In this document: in pieces, positions 1 through 8,771 of the stretch
How positions within the stretch are numbered: position 1 is the first letter of the stretch
Layout of the letters: the number at the start of each line of letters is the position of its first letter
From: Bacillota bacterium
GTDB lineage: Bacteria; Bacillota; Clostridia; Christensenellales; SZUA-584
Direction: 5' to 3'
NCBI GenBank assembly: GCA_023460085.1
Contig: JAEWRI010000037.1
Location: 36,298 to 100,297 of the forward strand
Length of the DNA: 64,000 nt
Translations under genes and position numbers: made by a program
Notes under the pieces: generated by a model
What the model saw: the letters and a program-made list of their open reading frames with translations, nothing else
Told to the model about the DNA's origin: nothing
Databases searched by the model: none

Positions 1-1386
1 TTTGGTAATGTCCGTTTCGCCAGTCCCAAGCTCGCGGCTGAGGATATCCATTACGCGCGGCAAACAGAACCCACCATGACAGCGACCCGTGCCCGCTCTT
101 GTTCTGAACTTTACGCCGTCCACTGTAGTCGCGCCGCACGGACGGTGGATCGCCTCCACGATCTCCGCCTCAGTTACGGTTTCGCAGCGGCATACGATAT
201 GCGCGTACCGGCTGTCCATCGCAATGAGCTCCTTGCGGCGCTCCGGCGTGGCATGCGCGAACGACTCGATGGGTTTACGTATTTTCACTGCGCCTTCTTT
301 TGGTTCGCCTTCGACACCAACACCCGCCAGCAGCTCCACGATATGCTCCGCAATCGCGGGGGAGGCCGTAAGACCGGGCGACTCGATGCCCGCCGCCTTT
401 ATGAGGCCGGGAACTTTTTTCGATGCCTCCACGATGAAGTCATGCCCTTCGGCCGCGGCCCGCAGCCCCGCGAACACCGCGATGGCTGCCCTGCGCTCCA
501 GCGAAGGCACATAATGCTGCGCGCCGGAGAGCGCCTGCTCCAATCCCTCGCGAGAGGTGGAAACGTCGTCGGGCTCCGTAAACTGCGCCGTGGGTCCGGC
601 AATCATGTTACCGTGCACCGTAGGCGCGAACAGCACGCCTTTGCCCTTTTCTGAAGGCGCGCCGAAAATAACAACCTTGGTTCTTGCCGCCATGCTCTTG
701 TCAAACACGATATACTCGCCCTTGCGCGGATGGATGGTGATTTCCTCAGCGCCCGCCATGGCGGAGATATCCCCCGCGTGTACACCCGCCGCGTTGACCA
801 CACTGCGCGCCTCTATGCGGGTTTCGCCCGCTTCGAGCACGAAGCCGCTGTCCGTACGGCTGACCGCGGTCACGCGGCTGTTGAACAAGAACTTCACGCC
901 GTTCGCCGCCGCGTTCTCCCCTGCCGCGATGGTCAGCGTATATGGGCAGATGATGCCCGCCGTAGGGGCGTACAGCGCTGCCGTGATATCCGGGTTCAGC
1001 GCGGGCTCCATCTTCCGCGCCTCGTTGCCGGAGATGATGCGCGTTTCCACGCCGTTGGCCACGCCGCGCTCATACAGCTTTTGAAGCTGCTTCTCATCCT
1101 CTTCGCCGAACGCCACAACAAACGAACCGCACGGGTCAAACGGCACGCCGAGGTCTGCCGCGAGCTGCGGTATCATCCTCGCCCCCGCCACGTTGAACCT
1201 TGCCTTCAGGCTGCCCGGTGCCGCGTCGTATCCCGCGTGCACGATGCCGCTGTTCGCTTTGCTGGAACCCGCCGCTACGTCCGCCCCGGCTTCGATCACG
1301 CAAACGCTTAATTTCTTCATCGACAGCGCCCGCGCAGTGAGACACCCCACAACGCCTGCCCCGATGATTGCCACATCGTATTTCAT
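1..1386 (-). CDS. GlpA-like FAD-dependent oxidoreductase with C-terminal BFD-type [2Fe-2S] domain (partial, C-terminus off the window)
   Basis: The reverse strand from ATG 1386 is open to the window edge, giving about 462 residues without a stop; the C-terminus lies outside. The N-terminus MKYDVAIIGAGVVG is a dinucleotide-binding fold for FAD. The last ~70 visible residues carry the cysteine pattern of a BFD-like [2Fe-2S] domain (CRC, then RCHGGFC). This architecture is known from anaerobic glycerol-3-phosphate dehydrogenase-like flavoproteins of Firmicutes, usually beside an NAD/FAD oxidoreductase and a DUF1667 protein; the substrate cannot be fixed here. An AAGGGGTGG ribosome site precedes the start. 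A promoter and an intrinsic terminator lie between it and MATE, so expression probably depends on antitermination. Confidence 0.85.
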   Translation of the reverse strand, partial: MKYDVAIIGAGVVGCLTARALSMKKLSVCVIEAGADVAAGSSKANSGIVHAGYDAAPGSLKARFNVAGARMIPQLAADLGVPFDPCGSFVVAFGEEDEKQLQKLYERGVANGVETRIISGNEARKMEPALNPDITAALYAPTAGIICPYTLTIAAGENAAANGVKFLFNSRVTAVSRTDSGFVLEAGETRIEARSVVNAAGVHAGDISAMAGAEEITIHPRKGEYIVFDKSMAARTKVVIFGAPSEKGKGVLFAPTVHGNMIAGPTAQFTEPDDVSTSREGLEQALSGAQHYVPSLERRAAIAVFAGLRAAAEGHDFIVEASKKVPGLIKAAGIESPGLTASPAIAEHIVELLAGVGVEGEPKEGAVKIRKPIESFAHATPERRKELIAMDSRYAHIVCRCETVTEAEIVEAIHRPCGATTVDGVKFRTRAGTGRCHGGFCLPRVMDILSRELGTGETDITK

Positions 1387-1402
1387 GCTGCCACCCCTTC
1401 GC

Positions 1403-1442
1403 AAATATAAAAAGCCGTACCAAAACAAGGTTTGGTACGGCT
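1403..1442 (-). terminator. Intrinsic terminator inside the leader of the GlpA-like gene (attenuator)
   Basis: A perfect 12-bp stem (AGCCGTACCAAA at 1413-1424, TTTGGTACGGCT at 1431-1442) with a 6-nt loop is followed on the reverse strand by TTTTTATATTT. It lies between the promoter and the start codon, about 25 nt before the ATG, and no gene lies upstream on this strand. It is therefore best read as an attenuator. GlpP-type antitermination is the known precedent for glycerol genes in Bacillus; its use here is inference. Confidence 0.75.
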
Positions 1443-1469
1443 CAATTCTCCTGCCATATCTTAATGCGG

Positions 1470-1498
1470 ATTATAGCACATTTTGCTTTCGAATTCAA
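1470..1498 (-). promoter_or_regulatory. Sigma-A-type promoter of the GlpA-like gene
   Basis: On the reverse strand a -35 box TTGAAT (1493-1498) is separated by exactly 17 bases from a perfect TATAAT (1470-1475). Transcription would begin near 1463, leaving a leader of about 76 nt before ATG 1386. Confidence 0.75.
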
Positions 1499-1601
1499 GG
1501 ATGAGAATCATTCGCAGGCAGCACACAAACCGTTGCTTTCCCTCCCGCTTAAAAAAGTGTATAATGGGCTTCGCATGTATGATAGGAGGCTTTGGCTAAG
1601 G

Positions 1602-3017
1602 ATGAACGCACCTTCGGCAGCGACGAGCAGAGAAAAACTTTTAGCAACCGCAAACACAGGCAGACTGATAGTGAAATTCGCGATTCCTGCAATTATCAGC
1701 TTTATCGTCAACGCACTGTATAACATCGTTGATCAAATATTTATCGGGCAGGGAGTGGGCACTTACGGCAACGGAGCCACCACGGTGGCTTTCCCGTTTA
1801 ATATCATTTGTACTTCGCTGGCGCTGCTGCTGGGCATCGGCGCCGCTTCCAACTTCAACCTGCGGCTGGGCGCGGGACGGCGCGAAGAGGCAGGACATGT
1901 AGCGGGCGCAGGCTTATTTCTGCTTGCGGTCTGCGGCACGGCGCTCACCGCGCTCGTCTATATCTTCCTTACGCCGCTGCTGTACGCCTTTGGCGCGACT
2001 GAGAACGTATTTCCCTATGCGCTCACCTACACCAGCATCGTCACTGCCGGGTACCCGCTCATTATCTTCACCATCGGAGGCGGGCATCTCATCCGCGCGG
2101 ACGGCAGCCCTACATACTCCATGATCTGCATTCTGTCCGGTGCGATACTCAACACCATACTGGATCCGCTCTTTATCTTCGGATTCCATATGGGTATTGC
2201 GGGGGCGGCATGGGCGACAGTGATTGGCCAGTTGGTCTCCTCGGTACTGGTGATTCGCTACTTTTTCAGGTTCAAGACGCTCAAGCTGGAGCAGAAGCAT
2301 CTCAGGCCATCCGGAAAAGATGTTGCCGCAATTTTGTCGCTGGGCGTGGCTTCGTTCTTCAATCAAATCTCCATGGCTGTCGTACAGGTGGTGATGAACA
2401 ACGCGCTGACGTTCTACGGCGCGCAGTCGCAGTACGGCGCCGATATCCCGCTGGCCTGCGTCGGCGTCATCACAAAGGTGAACACGCTGTTTATCGGCTT
2501 CACCATCGGCATCGCCCAAGGCTGTCAGCCCATCAACGGCTTCAATTACGGTGCGAAAAACTTTGGCCGCGTGAAGGAGACCTATACGAAGGGGCTCCTC
2601 GCGGCGACCGCAGTATCGCTGCTGTTCTTCGCGGTGTTCCAGCTCTTCCCCCGCGGAATCGTCAGCATATTCGGACAGGGCAGCGAGCTGTACTTCCAGT
2701 TTGCCGAAAGGTATTTTCGCATCTTCATGCTGCTGACGTTCATCAACGGCATACAGCCGGTGACCGCCAACTTCTTCACGTCCATCGGCAAGGCCAAGAT
2801 AGGCCTGTTCATTTCGCTGACGCGTCAGCTCATCTTTCTGCTGCCGCTCATACTGCTGCTGCCGCTTTCCTACGGTATCGACGGCCTGATGTACGCCGGA
2901 CCCGTCGCGGACAGCGCCGCGGCTATCCTTGCGGTTGTCTTTGCGCTGAGAGAGCTGCGCAACCTCACGCGTGCGCAGCAGGAGCAGGACAGGCTGACAA
3001 AAATCTCCGCGGCATAA
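1602..3017 (+). CDS. MATE family multidrug/cation antiporter
   Basis: A 471-residue polytopic membrane protein with the two-fold repeated 12-helix pattern of MATE exporters. The N-terminal helix includes the family-typical stretch PAIISFIVNALYNIVDQIFIG. Such proteins exchange H+ or Na+ for drugs or metabolites; the substrate is unknown. The open frame extends upstream to 1368, but ATG 1602 is chosen because AGGAGG lies at 1584-1589 and the upstream part overlaps the divergent promoter region. A TATAAT at 1560-1565 may be its -10 box, with no convincing -35. A strong terminator follows at 3037-3062. Confidence 0.88.
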   Translation: MNAPSAATSREKLLATANTGRLIVKFAIPAIISFIVNALYNIVDQIFIGQGVGTYGNGATTVAFPFNIICTSLALLLGIGAASNFNLRLGAGRREEAGHVAGAGLFLLAVCGTALTALVYIFLTPLLYAFGATENVFPYALTYTSIVTAGYPLIIFTIGGGHLIRADGSPTYSMICILSGAILNTILDPLFIFGFHMGIAGAAWATVIGQLVSSVLVIRYFFRFKTLKLEQKHLRPSGKDVAAILSLGVASFFNQISMAVVQVVMNNALTFYGAQSQYGADIPLACVGVITKVNTLFIGFTIGIAQGCQPINGFNYGAKNFGRVKETYTKGLLAATAVSLLFFAVFQLFPRGIVSIFGQGSELYFQFAERYFRIFMLLTFINGIQPVTANFFTSIGKAKIGLFISLTRQLIFLLPLILLLPLSYGIDGLMYAGPVADSAAAILAVVFALRELRNLTRAQQEQDRLTKISAA

Positions 3018-3036
3018 AACCCCATTTCAAGAAGAA

Positions 3037-3062
3037 AAGAGCCGCGGCTGCGGCTCTTATTT
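3037..3062 (+). terminator. Intrinsic terminator after the MATE gene
   Basis: AAGAGCCGC (3037-3045) pairs with GCGGCTCTT (3050-3058) around GGCT, followed by ATTTTAT. It lies 20 nt past the MATE stop and may also serve the converging MBL gene. Confidence 0.8.
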
Positions 3063-3103
3063 TATGCGCTCGATTCAGCACCCATCATGGCCTAATGCTG
3101 TGC

Positions 3104-3934
3104 TTACGCCTCCAGTGTTGTTCCCACGCGGGCATAAAACGCGTCCTTGCCGTAGAACGTCTTCAGCGCCGCCACAATATCGATGCCGGAACAGTGCGAG
3201 ACGCCGATGCGTCCGATTTCGAAGCTGCTCAGTGCCTCCAGCGTCTTCTCCTGCGTCTGCGGGCTGGCAGGCGCGAGATGCGTGCCGCCAATCACGGCGT
3301 GAAACCGGCGCGTCCCCATCTTCTCCGATATGTATGTCAGCGTATTGATAAGGCCGGAATGGCAGCAGCCCAGTATCACGACGAGGCCCTTCTCCGTCTC
3401 GCACACGGCGGACTGGTCGTCCGAAACATCGTCCTCTTCCTCTCCGTTCCCTGTGCGAATCAGCTGGCGCATACCATCGTTCTCAAATTCACTGCTGCGC
3501 GGCACCTCGCCCGTCAGCCACAGCCCAGGCGAAATCTCCCGGAACTCCGTGCTGAGGCTGAAGCGCGCCCCGGCTGCCTCCAGCTCTTCCTTCGTATAGG
3601 GAATGCCCAAAGGCTCGTCCTCGCCGTCCTCGATATGGTGCGTCTCGCGAAACAGTGCGGGATGCGCGTATACCTCCGCGCCGGTGCCAACCTTCAGTGC
3701 GGACAACAATCCGCCCGTATGATCCCAGTGGTTGTGGCTCAGCATCACGCCGCGCACCGCCGAAAGATCCAGCTTCAGCGCCTGCGCGTTGTGCAGCAGG
3801 GTCTTGCCGGAGCCGGTGTCCATCAGCCAGTTGCCCGCGTCCGTTTCAAGATACGCCGAAAAGCCGTGCTCCGCCAGCGCCACGTGGCTCCACAGCACAT
3901 AGTTTTCACACAGTACGGTCGCTTTCAGCTTCAT
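3104..3934 (-). CDS. Metallo-beta-lactamase-fold hydrolase (COG1237-like)
   Basis: A 276-residue soluble protein. The metal-binding HxHxDH motif is SHNHWDHTGG (His67, His69, Asp71, His72). Later metal-ligand candidates are the histidines in GCCHSG and in IGGTHLA. This layout matches the COG1237 group, some members of which are annotated as 7,8-dihydropterin-6-methyl-aminobenzene phosphate synthase-like; the reaction here is not certain. The open frame extends upstream to 4423, but ATG 3934 has GGGGGAGG just before it and the family begins at this MKLKATVL sequence, so the upstream part is discarded. No cotranscribed partner is evident. Confidence 0.82.
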   Translation of the reverse strand: MKLKATVLCENYVLWSHVALAEHGFSAYLETDAGNWLMDTGSGKTLLHNAQALKLDLSAVRGVMLSHNHWDHTGGLLSALKVGTGAEVYAHPALFRETHHIEDGEDEPLGIPYTKEELEAAGARFSLSTEFREISPGLWLTGEVPRSSEFENDGMRQLIRTGNGEEEDDVSDDQSAVCETEKGLVVILGCCHSGLINTLTYISEKMGTRRFHAVIGGTHLAPASPQTQEKTLEALSSFEIGRIGVSHCSGIDIVAALKTFYGKDAFYARVGTTLEA

Positions 3935-4004
3935 GGAACCTCCCCCTTTTGCATGCGCATTGTAGCATATGCCCGTTTCTTTGGCAAGCGGGCCATGGGT
4001 GAAA

Positions 4005-4035
4005 ATAAAAAACGCCGCGGTTGTTACCGCAGCGT
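4005..4035 (-). terminator. Intrinsic terminator of the nth-obgE-yhbY-GNAT operon
   Basis: On the reverse strand, ACGCTGCGGT pairs with ACCGCGGCGT (one mismatch each side), followed by TTTTTTATTTT. The stop codon of the GNAT gene (4024-4026) lies in the hairpin loop. Confidence 0.8.
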
Positions 4036-4524
4036 CTTCTCCAGCAGCACAAACCGCCCTTTGCGGAAACTCACCTCGCCTGCTCGCTGGTAGCCGAGGC
4101 GCTCGTACAGACGCAGCGAATACGGGTTCCGCGTGAACGTGTCCAGCCGGATGCAGTCGCAGCCCCGCTCCGATATCAGCCGCTCCGCCAGACGCATGAC
4201 CTCCGCTGCGATGCCCTGATGCTGATACACAGGGTGTACGCACAGCCGGTGAATCACCGCGGGATTGCTGCCGCAGCGCCAGTCCCCTTCCGCGTATTCT
4301 TCGTCCTGCCGCGTGTTGATGACCACTACGGCGAGAATCTCTCCGCCGCGCTCCAGCACGTGCATTTCGCCCCGGGCGATATCCTCCCGCGGTACGTCTT
4401 CGCCGGGATAAATTTCGTCCCACTGGTCGATGCCGGCCGCGCGCATGTGCGCGATGGCCTGCGCAAACAACGCCACTATCGTTTCCGCGTCGCGCTCCTC
4501 CGCCCGGCGAAACACCATATCCAT
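4024..4524 (-). CDS. GNAT family N-acetyltransferase
   Basis: A 166-residue single-domain GNAT protein. The acetyl-CoA binding motif A is visible as HRLCVHPVYQHQGIAAEVM (QxxGxA), followed by the C-terminal NPYSLRLYERLGY block typical of the fold. It would transfer an acetyl group from acetyl-CoA to an unknown amine. The start ATG 4524 follows the yhbY stop in TAGCATG, so translation is probably coupled. It is the last gene of the nth-obgE-yhbY operon; the linkage does not reveal the substrate. Confidence 0.88.
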   Translation of the reverse strand: MDMVFRRAEERDAETIVALFAQAIAHMRAAGIDQWDEIYPGEDVPREDIARGEMHVLERGGEILAVVVINTRQDEEYAEGDWRCGSNPAVIHRLCVHPVYQHQGIAAEVMRLAERLISERGCDCIRLDTFTRNPYSLRLYERLGYQRAGEVSFRKGRFVLLEKTLR

Positions 4525-4525
4525 G

Positions 4526-4813
4526 CTATAGCTGAATCACCGGGTTCTCGGGCTTCGCGCGGTACAGTACGAATTTCCGGCCCGCCGCCTGCACCGGCTC
4601 CGCACCGGTCGCCTGGGACAGCGCCTCCAGCGCCTCCTTCGCGGATAATGGCGCGTTTTGCTGCACGCTGCCCTTGACGATTTCTCGCGCGGCCAGCGCT
4701 TCGTGGGTCTGCGTAACGACGCTGTCCGTCACGCCAAGCTTCCCGATGTACAGCACCGTATCGATGCCGTTTGCCATGGCGCGCAGATGCGCGCGCTGTT
4801 TGCTGGTCAGCAT
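4526..4813 (-). CDS. yhbY: YhbY-type CRM-domain ribosome assembly RNA-binding protein
   Basis: A 95-residue protein consisting of one CRS1-YhbY (CRM) domain: it opens MLTSKQRAHLRAMANGID and contains the GKLGVTD loop that corresponds to the GxxG motif. YhbY proteins bind pre-50S ribosomal particles. It sits 12 bp downstream of obgE, a 50S-assembly GTPase; this pairing is common in Firmicutes and supports a ribosome biogenesis role. An AAGGAG site precedes ATG 4813. The length equals that of the family. Confidence 0.92.
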   Translation of the reverse strand: MLTSKQRAHLRAMANGIDTVLYIGKLGVTDSVVTQTHEALAAREIVKGSVQQNAPLSAKEALEALSQATGAEPVQAAGRKFVLYRAKPENPVIQL

Positions 4814-4824
4814 AGTTTCGCTCC

Positions 4825-6093
4825 TTAATCCATGTAGTCGAATTCGAGTCCTTCAAGGCTCACCGTATCGCCCGTCTTCGCGCCCGCCTTGCGCAGCGCC
4901 TTGATGATGCCGAAGTCAATGAGCAGCTTTTGAAAATGGCGCATGGAGTCCGCATCGTTGGGATCGGTTTTGTTCATGATCTCGCGTATCAGCGGGCCGT
5001 CCACATAGAACACACCGTCCTGCCGGTAGACATCGTAGCCCATGTCTTCCTTTTCCAACGCCCATTCCTCAATCACGCCTTCCTCCACCACGGCTTTCGG
5101 CAGGGGCAGACCGCGCAGCATCTCCGCCGCGCGCGCCATCAGCGGCTCTATGCCGAGGCCCGCTGCCGCGCAGATTTCGAATACCTCAATACCCTTGCTG
5201 TCAAGGTACGCTTTCAACTGTTCCACATGTTCCTCCGCGCCCGGCACGTCCATCTTGTTGGCTGCGACGATTTCTGGCCGCTGCGCCAGCGCGGGCGAAT
5301 AACCCGCAAGCTCCCGGCGGATGATCTCGTAGTCCTCTATGACGCCGCGCCCTTCGCTGGCCGATGCGTCCACCACATGAATCAGCATCCGGGTGCGCTC
5401 GATGTGGCGCAGAAAGTCGTGACCGAGGCCCGCGCCTTCATGCGCGCCCTCAATAAGGCCCGGAATATCCGCCAGCACGAAGGTATCGTCGTGTACGCGC
5501 GCCACGCCGAGGTTGGGCGAAAGCGTGGTGAAATGATATTCGGCGATCTTGGGCCGCGCGCCCGTGCTGGCCGCCAGCAGTGTGGATTTCCCCACGCTGG
5601 GGTAGCCGATAAGCCCGACATCCGCAATGGTCTTGAGCTCCAGTATGACGTTGCGCCCCTTGGTACGCCTGCCGGGGGTGGCAAAATTCGGGGCCTGCCG
5701 CGTCGATGTGGCAAAGCGCGCGTTGCCCTTGCCGCCCATGCCGCCCTTCAGCAGCATACGGCTGCCTTCGCGCAGGTCTGCCGCCACACGGCCCGTTTCC
5801 TCGTCGCGCACCACCGTGCCCGGCGGAACACGAATAATGAGGTCCTCCCCTGCTCTGCCTTTCATGTTCTTCATGCCGCCCGGTTCTCCGCCCGGCGCCA
5901 CAAAACGCCGCTGAAAGGTAAAATCCATCAGCGTACGCATGTTTTCGTCAGCCAGAAACACGATGCTTCCGCCGTCGCCGCCGTCGCCGCCGTCCGGACC
6001 GCCGTTATTCACATATTTCTCGCGACGGAACGACACGTGGCCGTTGCCGCCGTCTCCTGCCTTGATGAAAATTTTCGCTTTATCGACAAACAT
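4825..6093 (-). CDS. obgE: Obg family GTPase ObgE/CgtA
   Basis: A 422-residue GTPase with the three Obg parts: a glycine-rich Obg domain (residues 1-158, with GDGGNGHVSF and GGPDGGDGGDGG), a GTPase domain (P-loop GYPSVGKST at 163-171, then DIPGL and NKMD), and a C-terminal OCT domain (~345-422). Obg proteins act in late 50S assembly and stress or sporulation signalling. ATG 6093 directly abuts the nth stop (TAGATG), with its ribosome site GGGGGAAGG inside the end of nth, so the two are translationally coupled. Confidence 0.97.
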   Translation of the reverse strand: MFVDKAKIFIKAGDGGNGHVSFRREKYVNNGGPDGGDGGDGGSIVFLADENMRTLMDFTFQRRFVAPGGEPGGMKNMKGRAGEDLIIRVPPGTVVRDEETGRVAADLREGSRMLLKGGMGGKGNARFATSTRQAPNFATPGRRTKGRNVILELKTIADVGLIGYPSVGKSTLLAASTGARPKIAEYHFTTLSPNLGVARVHDDTFVLADIPGLIEGAHEGAGLGHDFLRHIERTRMLIHVVDASASEGRGVIEDYEIIRRELAGYSPALAQRPEIVAANKMDVPGAEEHVEQLKAYLDSKGIEVFEICAAAGLGIEPLMARAAEMLRGLPLPKAVVEEGVIEEWALEKEDMGYDVYRQDGVFYVDGPLIREIMNKTDPNDADSMRHFQKLLIDFGIIKALRKAGAKTGDTVSLEGLEFDYMD

Positions 6094-6717
6094 CTATCTT
6101 TCCTTCCCCCACGGGCATAAATCGCTTAAGAAACACGTATCGCACCGGGGTCTCTGCGCCGCACAGACGCGCCTTCCATGGTAAATCAGCCAGTGGTGGG
6201 CAATCGACCACTGTTCCTGCGGGATATGCTCCATCAACTGCTGTTCGGTTTTGAAGACATCCTCCGAGTGCGCGAGGCCCAGCCGGTTGGAAACGCGCTG
6301 CACGTGCGTATCCACCGCAATAGCCGGGATTCCAAAAGCGTTGGACATCACCACGTTGGCGGTCTTTCTGCCTACGCCGGGCAGCGACGTCAGCGCCTCC
6401 ATGGCTCGCGGCACCTGCCCGTCAAACCGTTCCATCAGCGCCGCGGCCGCCGCCTGAATGTTGCGCGCCTTGGTGTGGTAAAACCCGCAGCTTTTGATGA
6501 TCTGCTCAATATCGCCGATGACCGCCGCCGCAAGCGCCGCCGCGTCCGGATACCGCTCGAACAGCGTGCCCGTCACCGCGTTCACCTGCTTGTCCGTGGT
6601 CTGCGCCGATAGTATGGTCGCCACCAGCAGCTCATACGGGCTGCGAAACCACAGTTCCGGCTTCGCGTCAGGGTAGTGGGCCGCCAGTCTCTTCAATATT
6701 TCCGCATATTGCTCCAT
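6094..6717 (-). CDS. nth: Endonuclease III (DNA glycosylase/AP lyase)
   Basis: A 207-residue protein removing oxidised pyrimidines and cleaving AP sites. The helix-hairpin-helix LPGVGRKTA holds the catalytic lysine (Lys118), Asp136 lies in AVDTHVQR, and the C-terminal [4Fe-4S] motif C-x6-C-x2-C-x5-C is complete (CAAQRPRCDTCFLSDLC). The open frame begins at 6765, but ATG 6717 has AGGAG in place and gives the family N-terminus MEQYAEILKRL. First gene of the operon with obgE and yhbY. Confidence 0.95.
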   Translation of the reverse strand: MEQYAEILKRLAAHYPDAKPELWFRSPYELLVATILSAQTTDKQVNAVTGTLFERYPDAAALAAAVIGDIEQIIKSCGFYHTKARNIQAAAAALMERFDGQVPRAMEALTSLPGVGRKTANVVMSNAFGIPAIAVDTHVQRVSNRLGLAHSEDVFKTEQQLMEHIPQEQWSIAHHWLIYHGRRVCAAQRPRCDTCFLSDLCPWGKER

Positions 6718-6803
6718 ATATACTCCTGTCGCGCTATTATACCGTATCCGGCGCGCAAAACACAAGCGCGCATAAACCAGCCTTTGCCGCTCAAAATAAG
6801 CGT

Positions 6804-7508
6804 ATGTTTAACGTGATCATCAAAACGGCCATCATCTATTTCTTCGCCATGCTCATCATGCGCATGATGGGCAAGCGGCAGGCGGGCGAGCTGCAGCCCT
6901 TCGAGCTGATCATCGCCGTCATGATTGCAGAGGTGGCCGCGACGCCCATGGACAGCCCCGGTACGCCCATCACCTACGGCATCGTGCCCATTGTAATACT
7001 GCTGGTGCTGCACAACGGTATCGCGTTTCTCTCGCTGAAGAGCGAAAAACTGCGCGCCTTCTTTTCAGGCAAACCCAGCATCGTCGTATACAAGGGCATC
7101 GTGGTGCGGCACGAGCTGAAGCGGCTGTCGTACAACCTCGGCGACCTGCTGGAACAGCTTCGCGGCAAGGACATCATGAACCTTGCCGACGTACACTACG
7201 CCATACTGGAGACAAACGGGAACCTCAGCGTCATGCTGAAGCCGGAGAAACGCCCCGCCACGCCGGAGGATTTGCAGCTCTCCCCGCAGAACCCCGGTTT
7301 TTGCTACGATGTGGTACTGGACGGCAAGCTGAAACCGGATAATCTGGAGCGGCTGGGCTATAAGGAAACGGATTTGCTCAGGATTATGTCCGGCTTTCAT
7401 ATCAAGCGGGTGAAGGACGTATTTCTCGCGCTCTGCGACGAGACGGGCCAGGTGCTGCTGCAGGATTACCACGGCGGCCAGTTCACGGGAAGCATGGGCA
7501 ATGGGTAA
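6804..7508 (+). CDS. DUF421/YetF-family membrane protein
   Basis: A 234-residue protein with three N-terminal membrane helices (roughly residues 3-22, 33-50, 59-77) and a soluble C-terminal domain containing the family-typical FSGKPSIVVYKG and YAILETNGNLSV. This is the YetF/DUF421 family; some members influence spore or germination processes in Bacillus, but no biochemical role is established. No good ribosome site is seen before ATG 6804. It overlaps the next gene by 8 bp; DUF421 and DUF4363 genes are often paired in Clostridia, suggesting a joint function. Confidence 0.88.
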   Translation: MFNVIIKTAIIYFFAMLIMRMMGKRQAGELQPFELIIAVMIAEVAATPMDSPGTPITYGIVPIVILLVLHNGIAFLSLKSEKLRAFFSGKPSIVVYKGIVVRHELKRLSYNLGDLLEQLRGKDIMNLADVHYAILETNGNLSVMLKPEKRPATPEDLQLSPQNPGFCYDVVLDGKLKPDNLERLGYKETDLLRIMSGFHIKRVKDVFLALCDETGQVLLQDYHGGQFTGSMGNG

Positions 7509-7881
7509 AAAAATTGTAATTATTACGCTGCTCGCGTTGATTTTCGCGGCAGCAATAATCGAATCCGTGTATGTGGCGGGCGCGGTAAAGCGCCTCAGCA
7601 CGGCGATGGATGCTGTACAGCAGGCGCTGGAGGCGGACGACACAGAGACAGCGAAAGAAGCCGCACACGAACTGGAAGTGCTGTGGGAAAATGAAAAGAA
7701 GCGATTTGAGGCATTATACGAGCACTGCGAGGTGGACGTGATTTCCGCCACCACGCGCCGCATCGAGGTATTCTGCGACGAAGAGGACACCGTCAACGCG
7801 CTGGCCGAGGTCACCGCGGGGCAGTTTTACATCGATCACCTTCGCGAAATGATCGGGGTACGGTGGGAGAACATTTTATAA
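7501..7881 (+). CDS. DUF4363-family single-pass protein
   Basis: A 126-residue protein with one N-terminal membrane helix (residues ~4-25) and an outside helical domain rich in acidic residues (DAVQQALEADDTETAKEAAHELE). It matches what I know of DUF4363, a small Clostridia family regularly found behind YetF/DUF421 genes. The start overlaps the stop region of the DUF421 gene, so the two are made from one message. Function unknown. Confidence 0.8.
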   Translation: MGKKIVIITLLALIFAAAIIESVYVAGAVKRLSTAMDAVQQALEADDTETAKEAAHELEVLWENEKKRFEALYEHCEVDVISATTRRIEVFCDEEDTVNALAEVTAGQFYIDHLREMIGVRWENIL

Positions 7882-8751
7882 TCAGTCGTTTGCCGCAGGG
7901 CATGCTTCCTGCGGGTTTTGGCGGAAACGCCCGGCGAGCGCTTCAAACTCCCGCGCATATTTTTCGATGCGGAGCCTGTCGGCGCTGGAGTCGAGGAACG
8001 GCTTACCCTTACCGACAATGAACGTATCCTTGTGTTTGACGCCTTTTGCCGTCGGCCATTCGATGGGCTCCGTATGGTAAAACGGGGCCAGCACCTGCGA
8101 CTTCACTTTGGGCAGCCGCGCGGTCAGCCACGCGATTTGCTCCGTGGTGAAGAAATTGCAGGGAAAAGCCAGCTCCTCCAGCCGCGGCAGGGCGGCAATC
8201 GGCGACGGATCTCCATCCGTAATTTTCTTTCCGGTAAAGCTGAGGTATCTCAGGCCGACACAGCGTTCCAGCGGCTTGAGCGTTTCAATCACGCATCCGT
8301 CCCATACCGCGTCGCCGAAATGCAGCTCCTCCAGCGCCGGCGCGGAAGCCAAATCGTCCAGGTGGTGCAGGCGCGAAAAATCGTTCAGGAAGACGCTCTT
8401 CAGAGCGCCGTTGCCGCTCATGTCCCACAGCCGCTCCGCCCTTTGATTCCAAAAGAAGCCGACATGCTTCAGGCGGGCAAGACCCGCGAGCTTTGAAAGA
8501 TCGGCCACCAGCGGACACTTCCAGAAAAAGATGGCTTCAAACTGCCTTCCATAGCGATCAATGAAATAATCGAAGGTATCCTGCCGCAGCCCGCAGATTT
8601 TGAGTGCCTTGATATTCGGGCGATCGCTTACCCTGTCGATCTCCTGCCGGGTGATAATCCCATGAGAAGTCCCATCGCTTTGGGGCCACAGCTGCTCTTC
8701 GTCCGCAAAGCCATATCCGTCGCGATATCGTTCCATCAGCCACTCGCTCAT
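7882..8751 (-). CDS. Leucine-rich-repeat-like protein
   Basis: A 289-residue protein without signal peptide or membrane helix. The middle consists of irregular LRR units (LSKLAGLARLKHVGFF, LDDLASAPALEELHFG, LKPLERCVGLRYLSF, IAALPRLEELAFP), giving a short solenoid for protein binding. The open frame extends to 8799 but overlaps the upstream gene; ATG 8751 has GGAGG at the right spacing. It is the last gene of the likely rodA-nitroreductase-LRR unit. I cannot assign a partner or function. Confidence 0.75.
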   Translation of the reverse strand: MSEWLMERYRDGYGFADEEQLWPQSDGTSHGIITRQEIDRVSDRPNIKALKICGLRQDTFDYFIDRYGRQFEAIFFWKCPLVADLSKLAGLARLKHVGFFWNQRAERLWDMSGNGALKSVFLNDFSRLHHLDDLASAPALEELHFGDAVWDGCVIETLKPLERCVGLRYLSFTGKKITDGDPSPIAALPRLEELAFPCNFFTTEQIAWLTARLPKVKSQVLAPFYHTEPIEWPTAKGVKHKDTFIVGKGKPFLDSSADRLRIEKYAREFEALAGRFRQNPQEACPAAND

Positions 8752-8771
8752 TTCGGAGCCTCCGTTTTGAC

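Noticed and set aside
2210..4093. 627-residue open frame on the + strand
   Set aside because: Out-of-frame shadow of the MATE gene running into the antisense of the MBL gene; no ribosome site and low-complexity composition.
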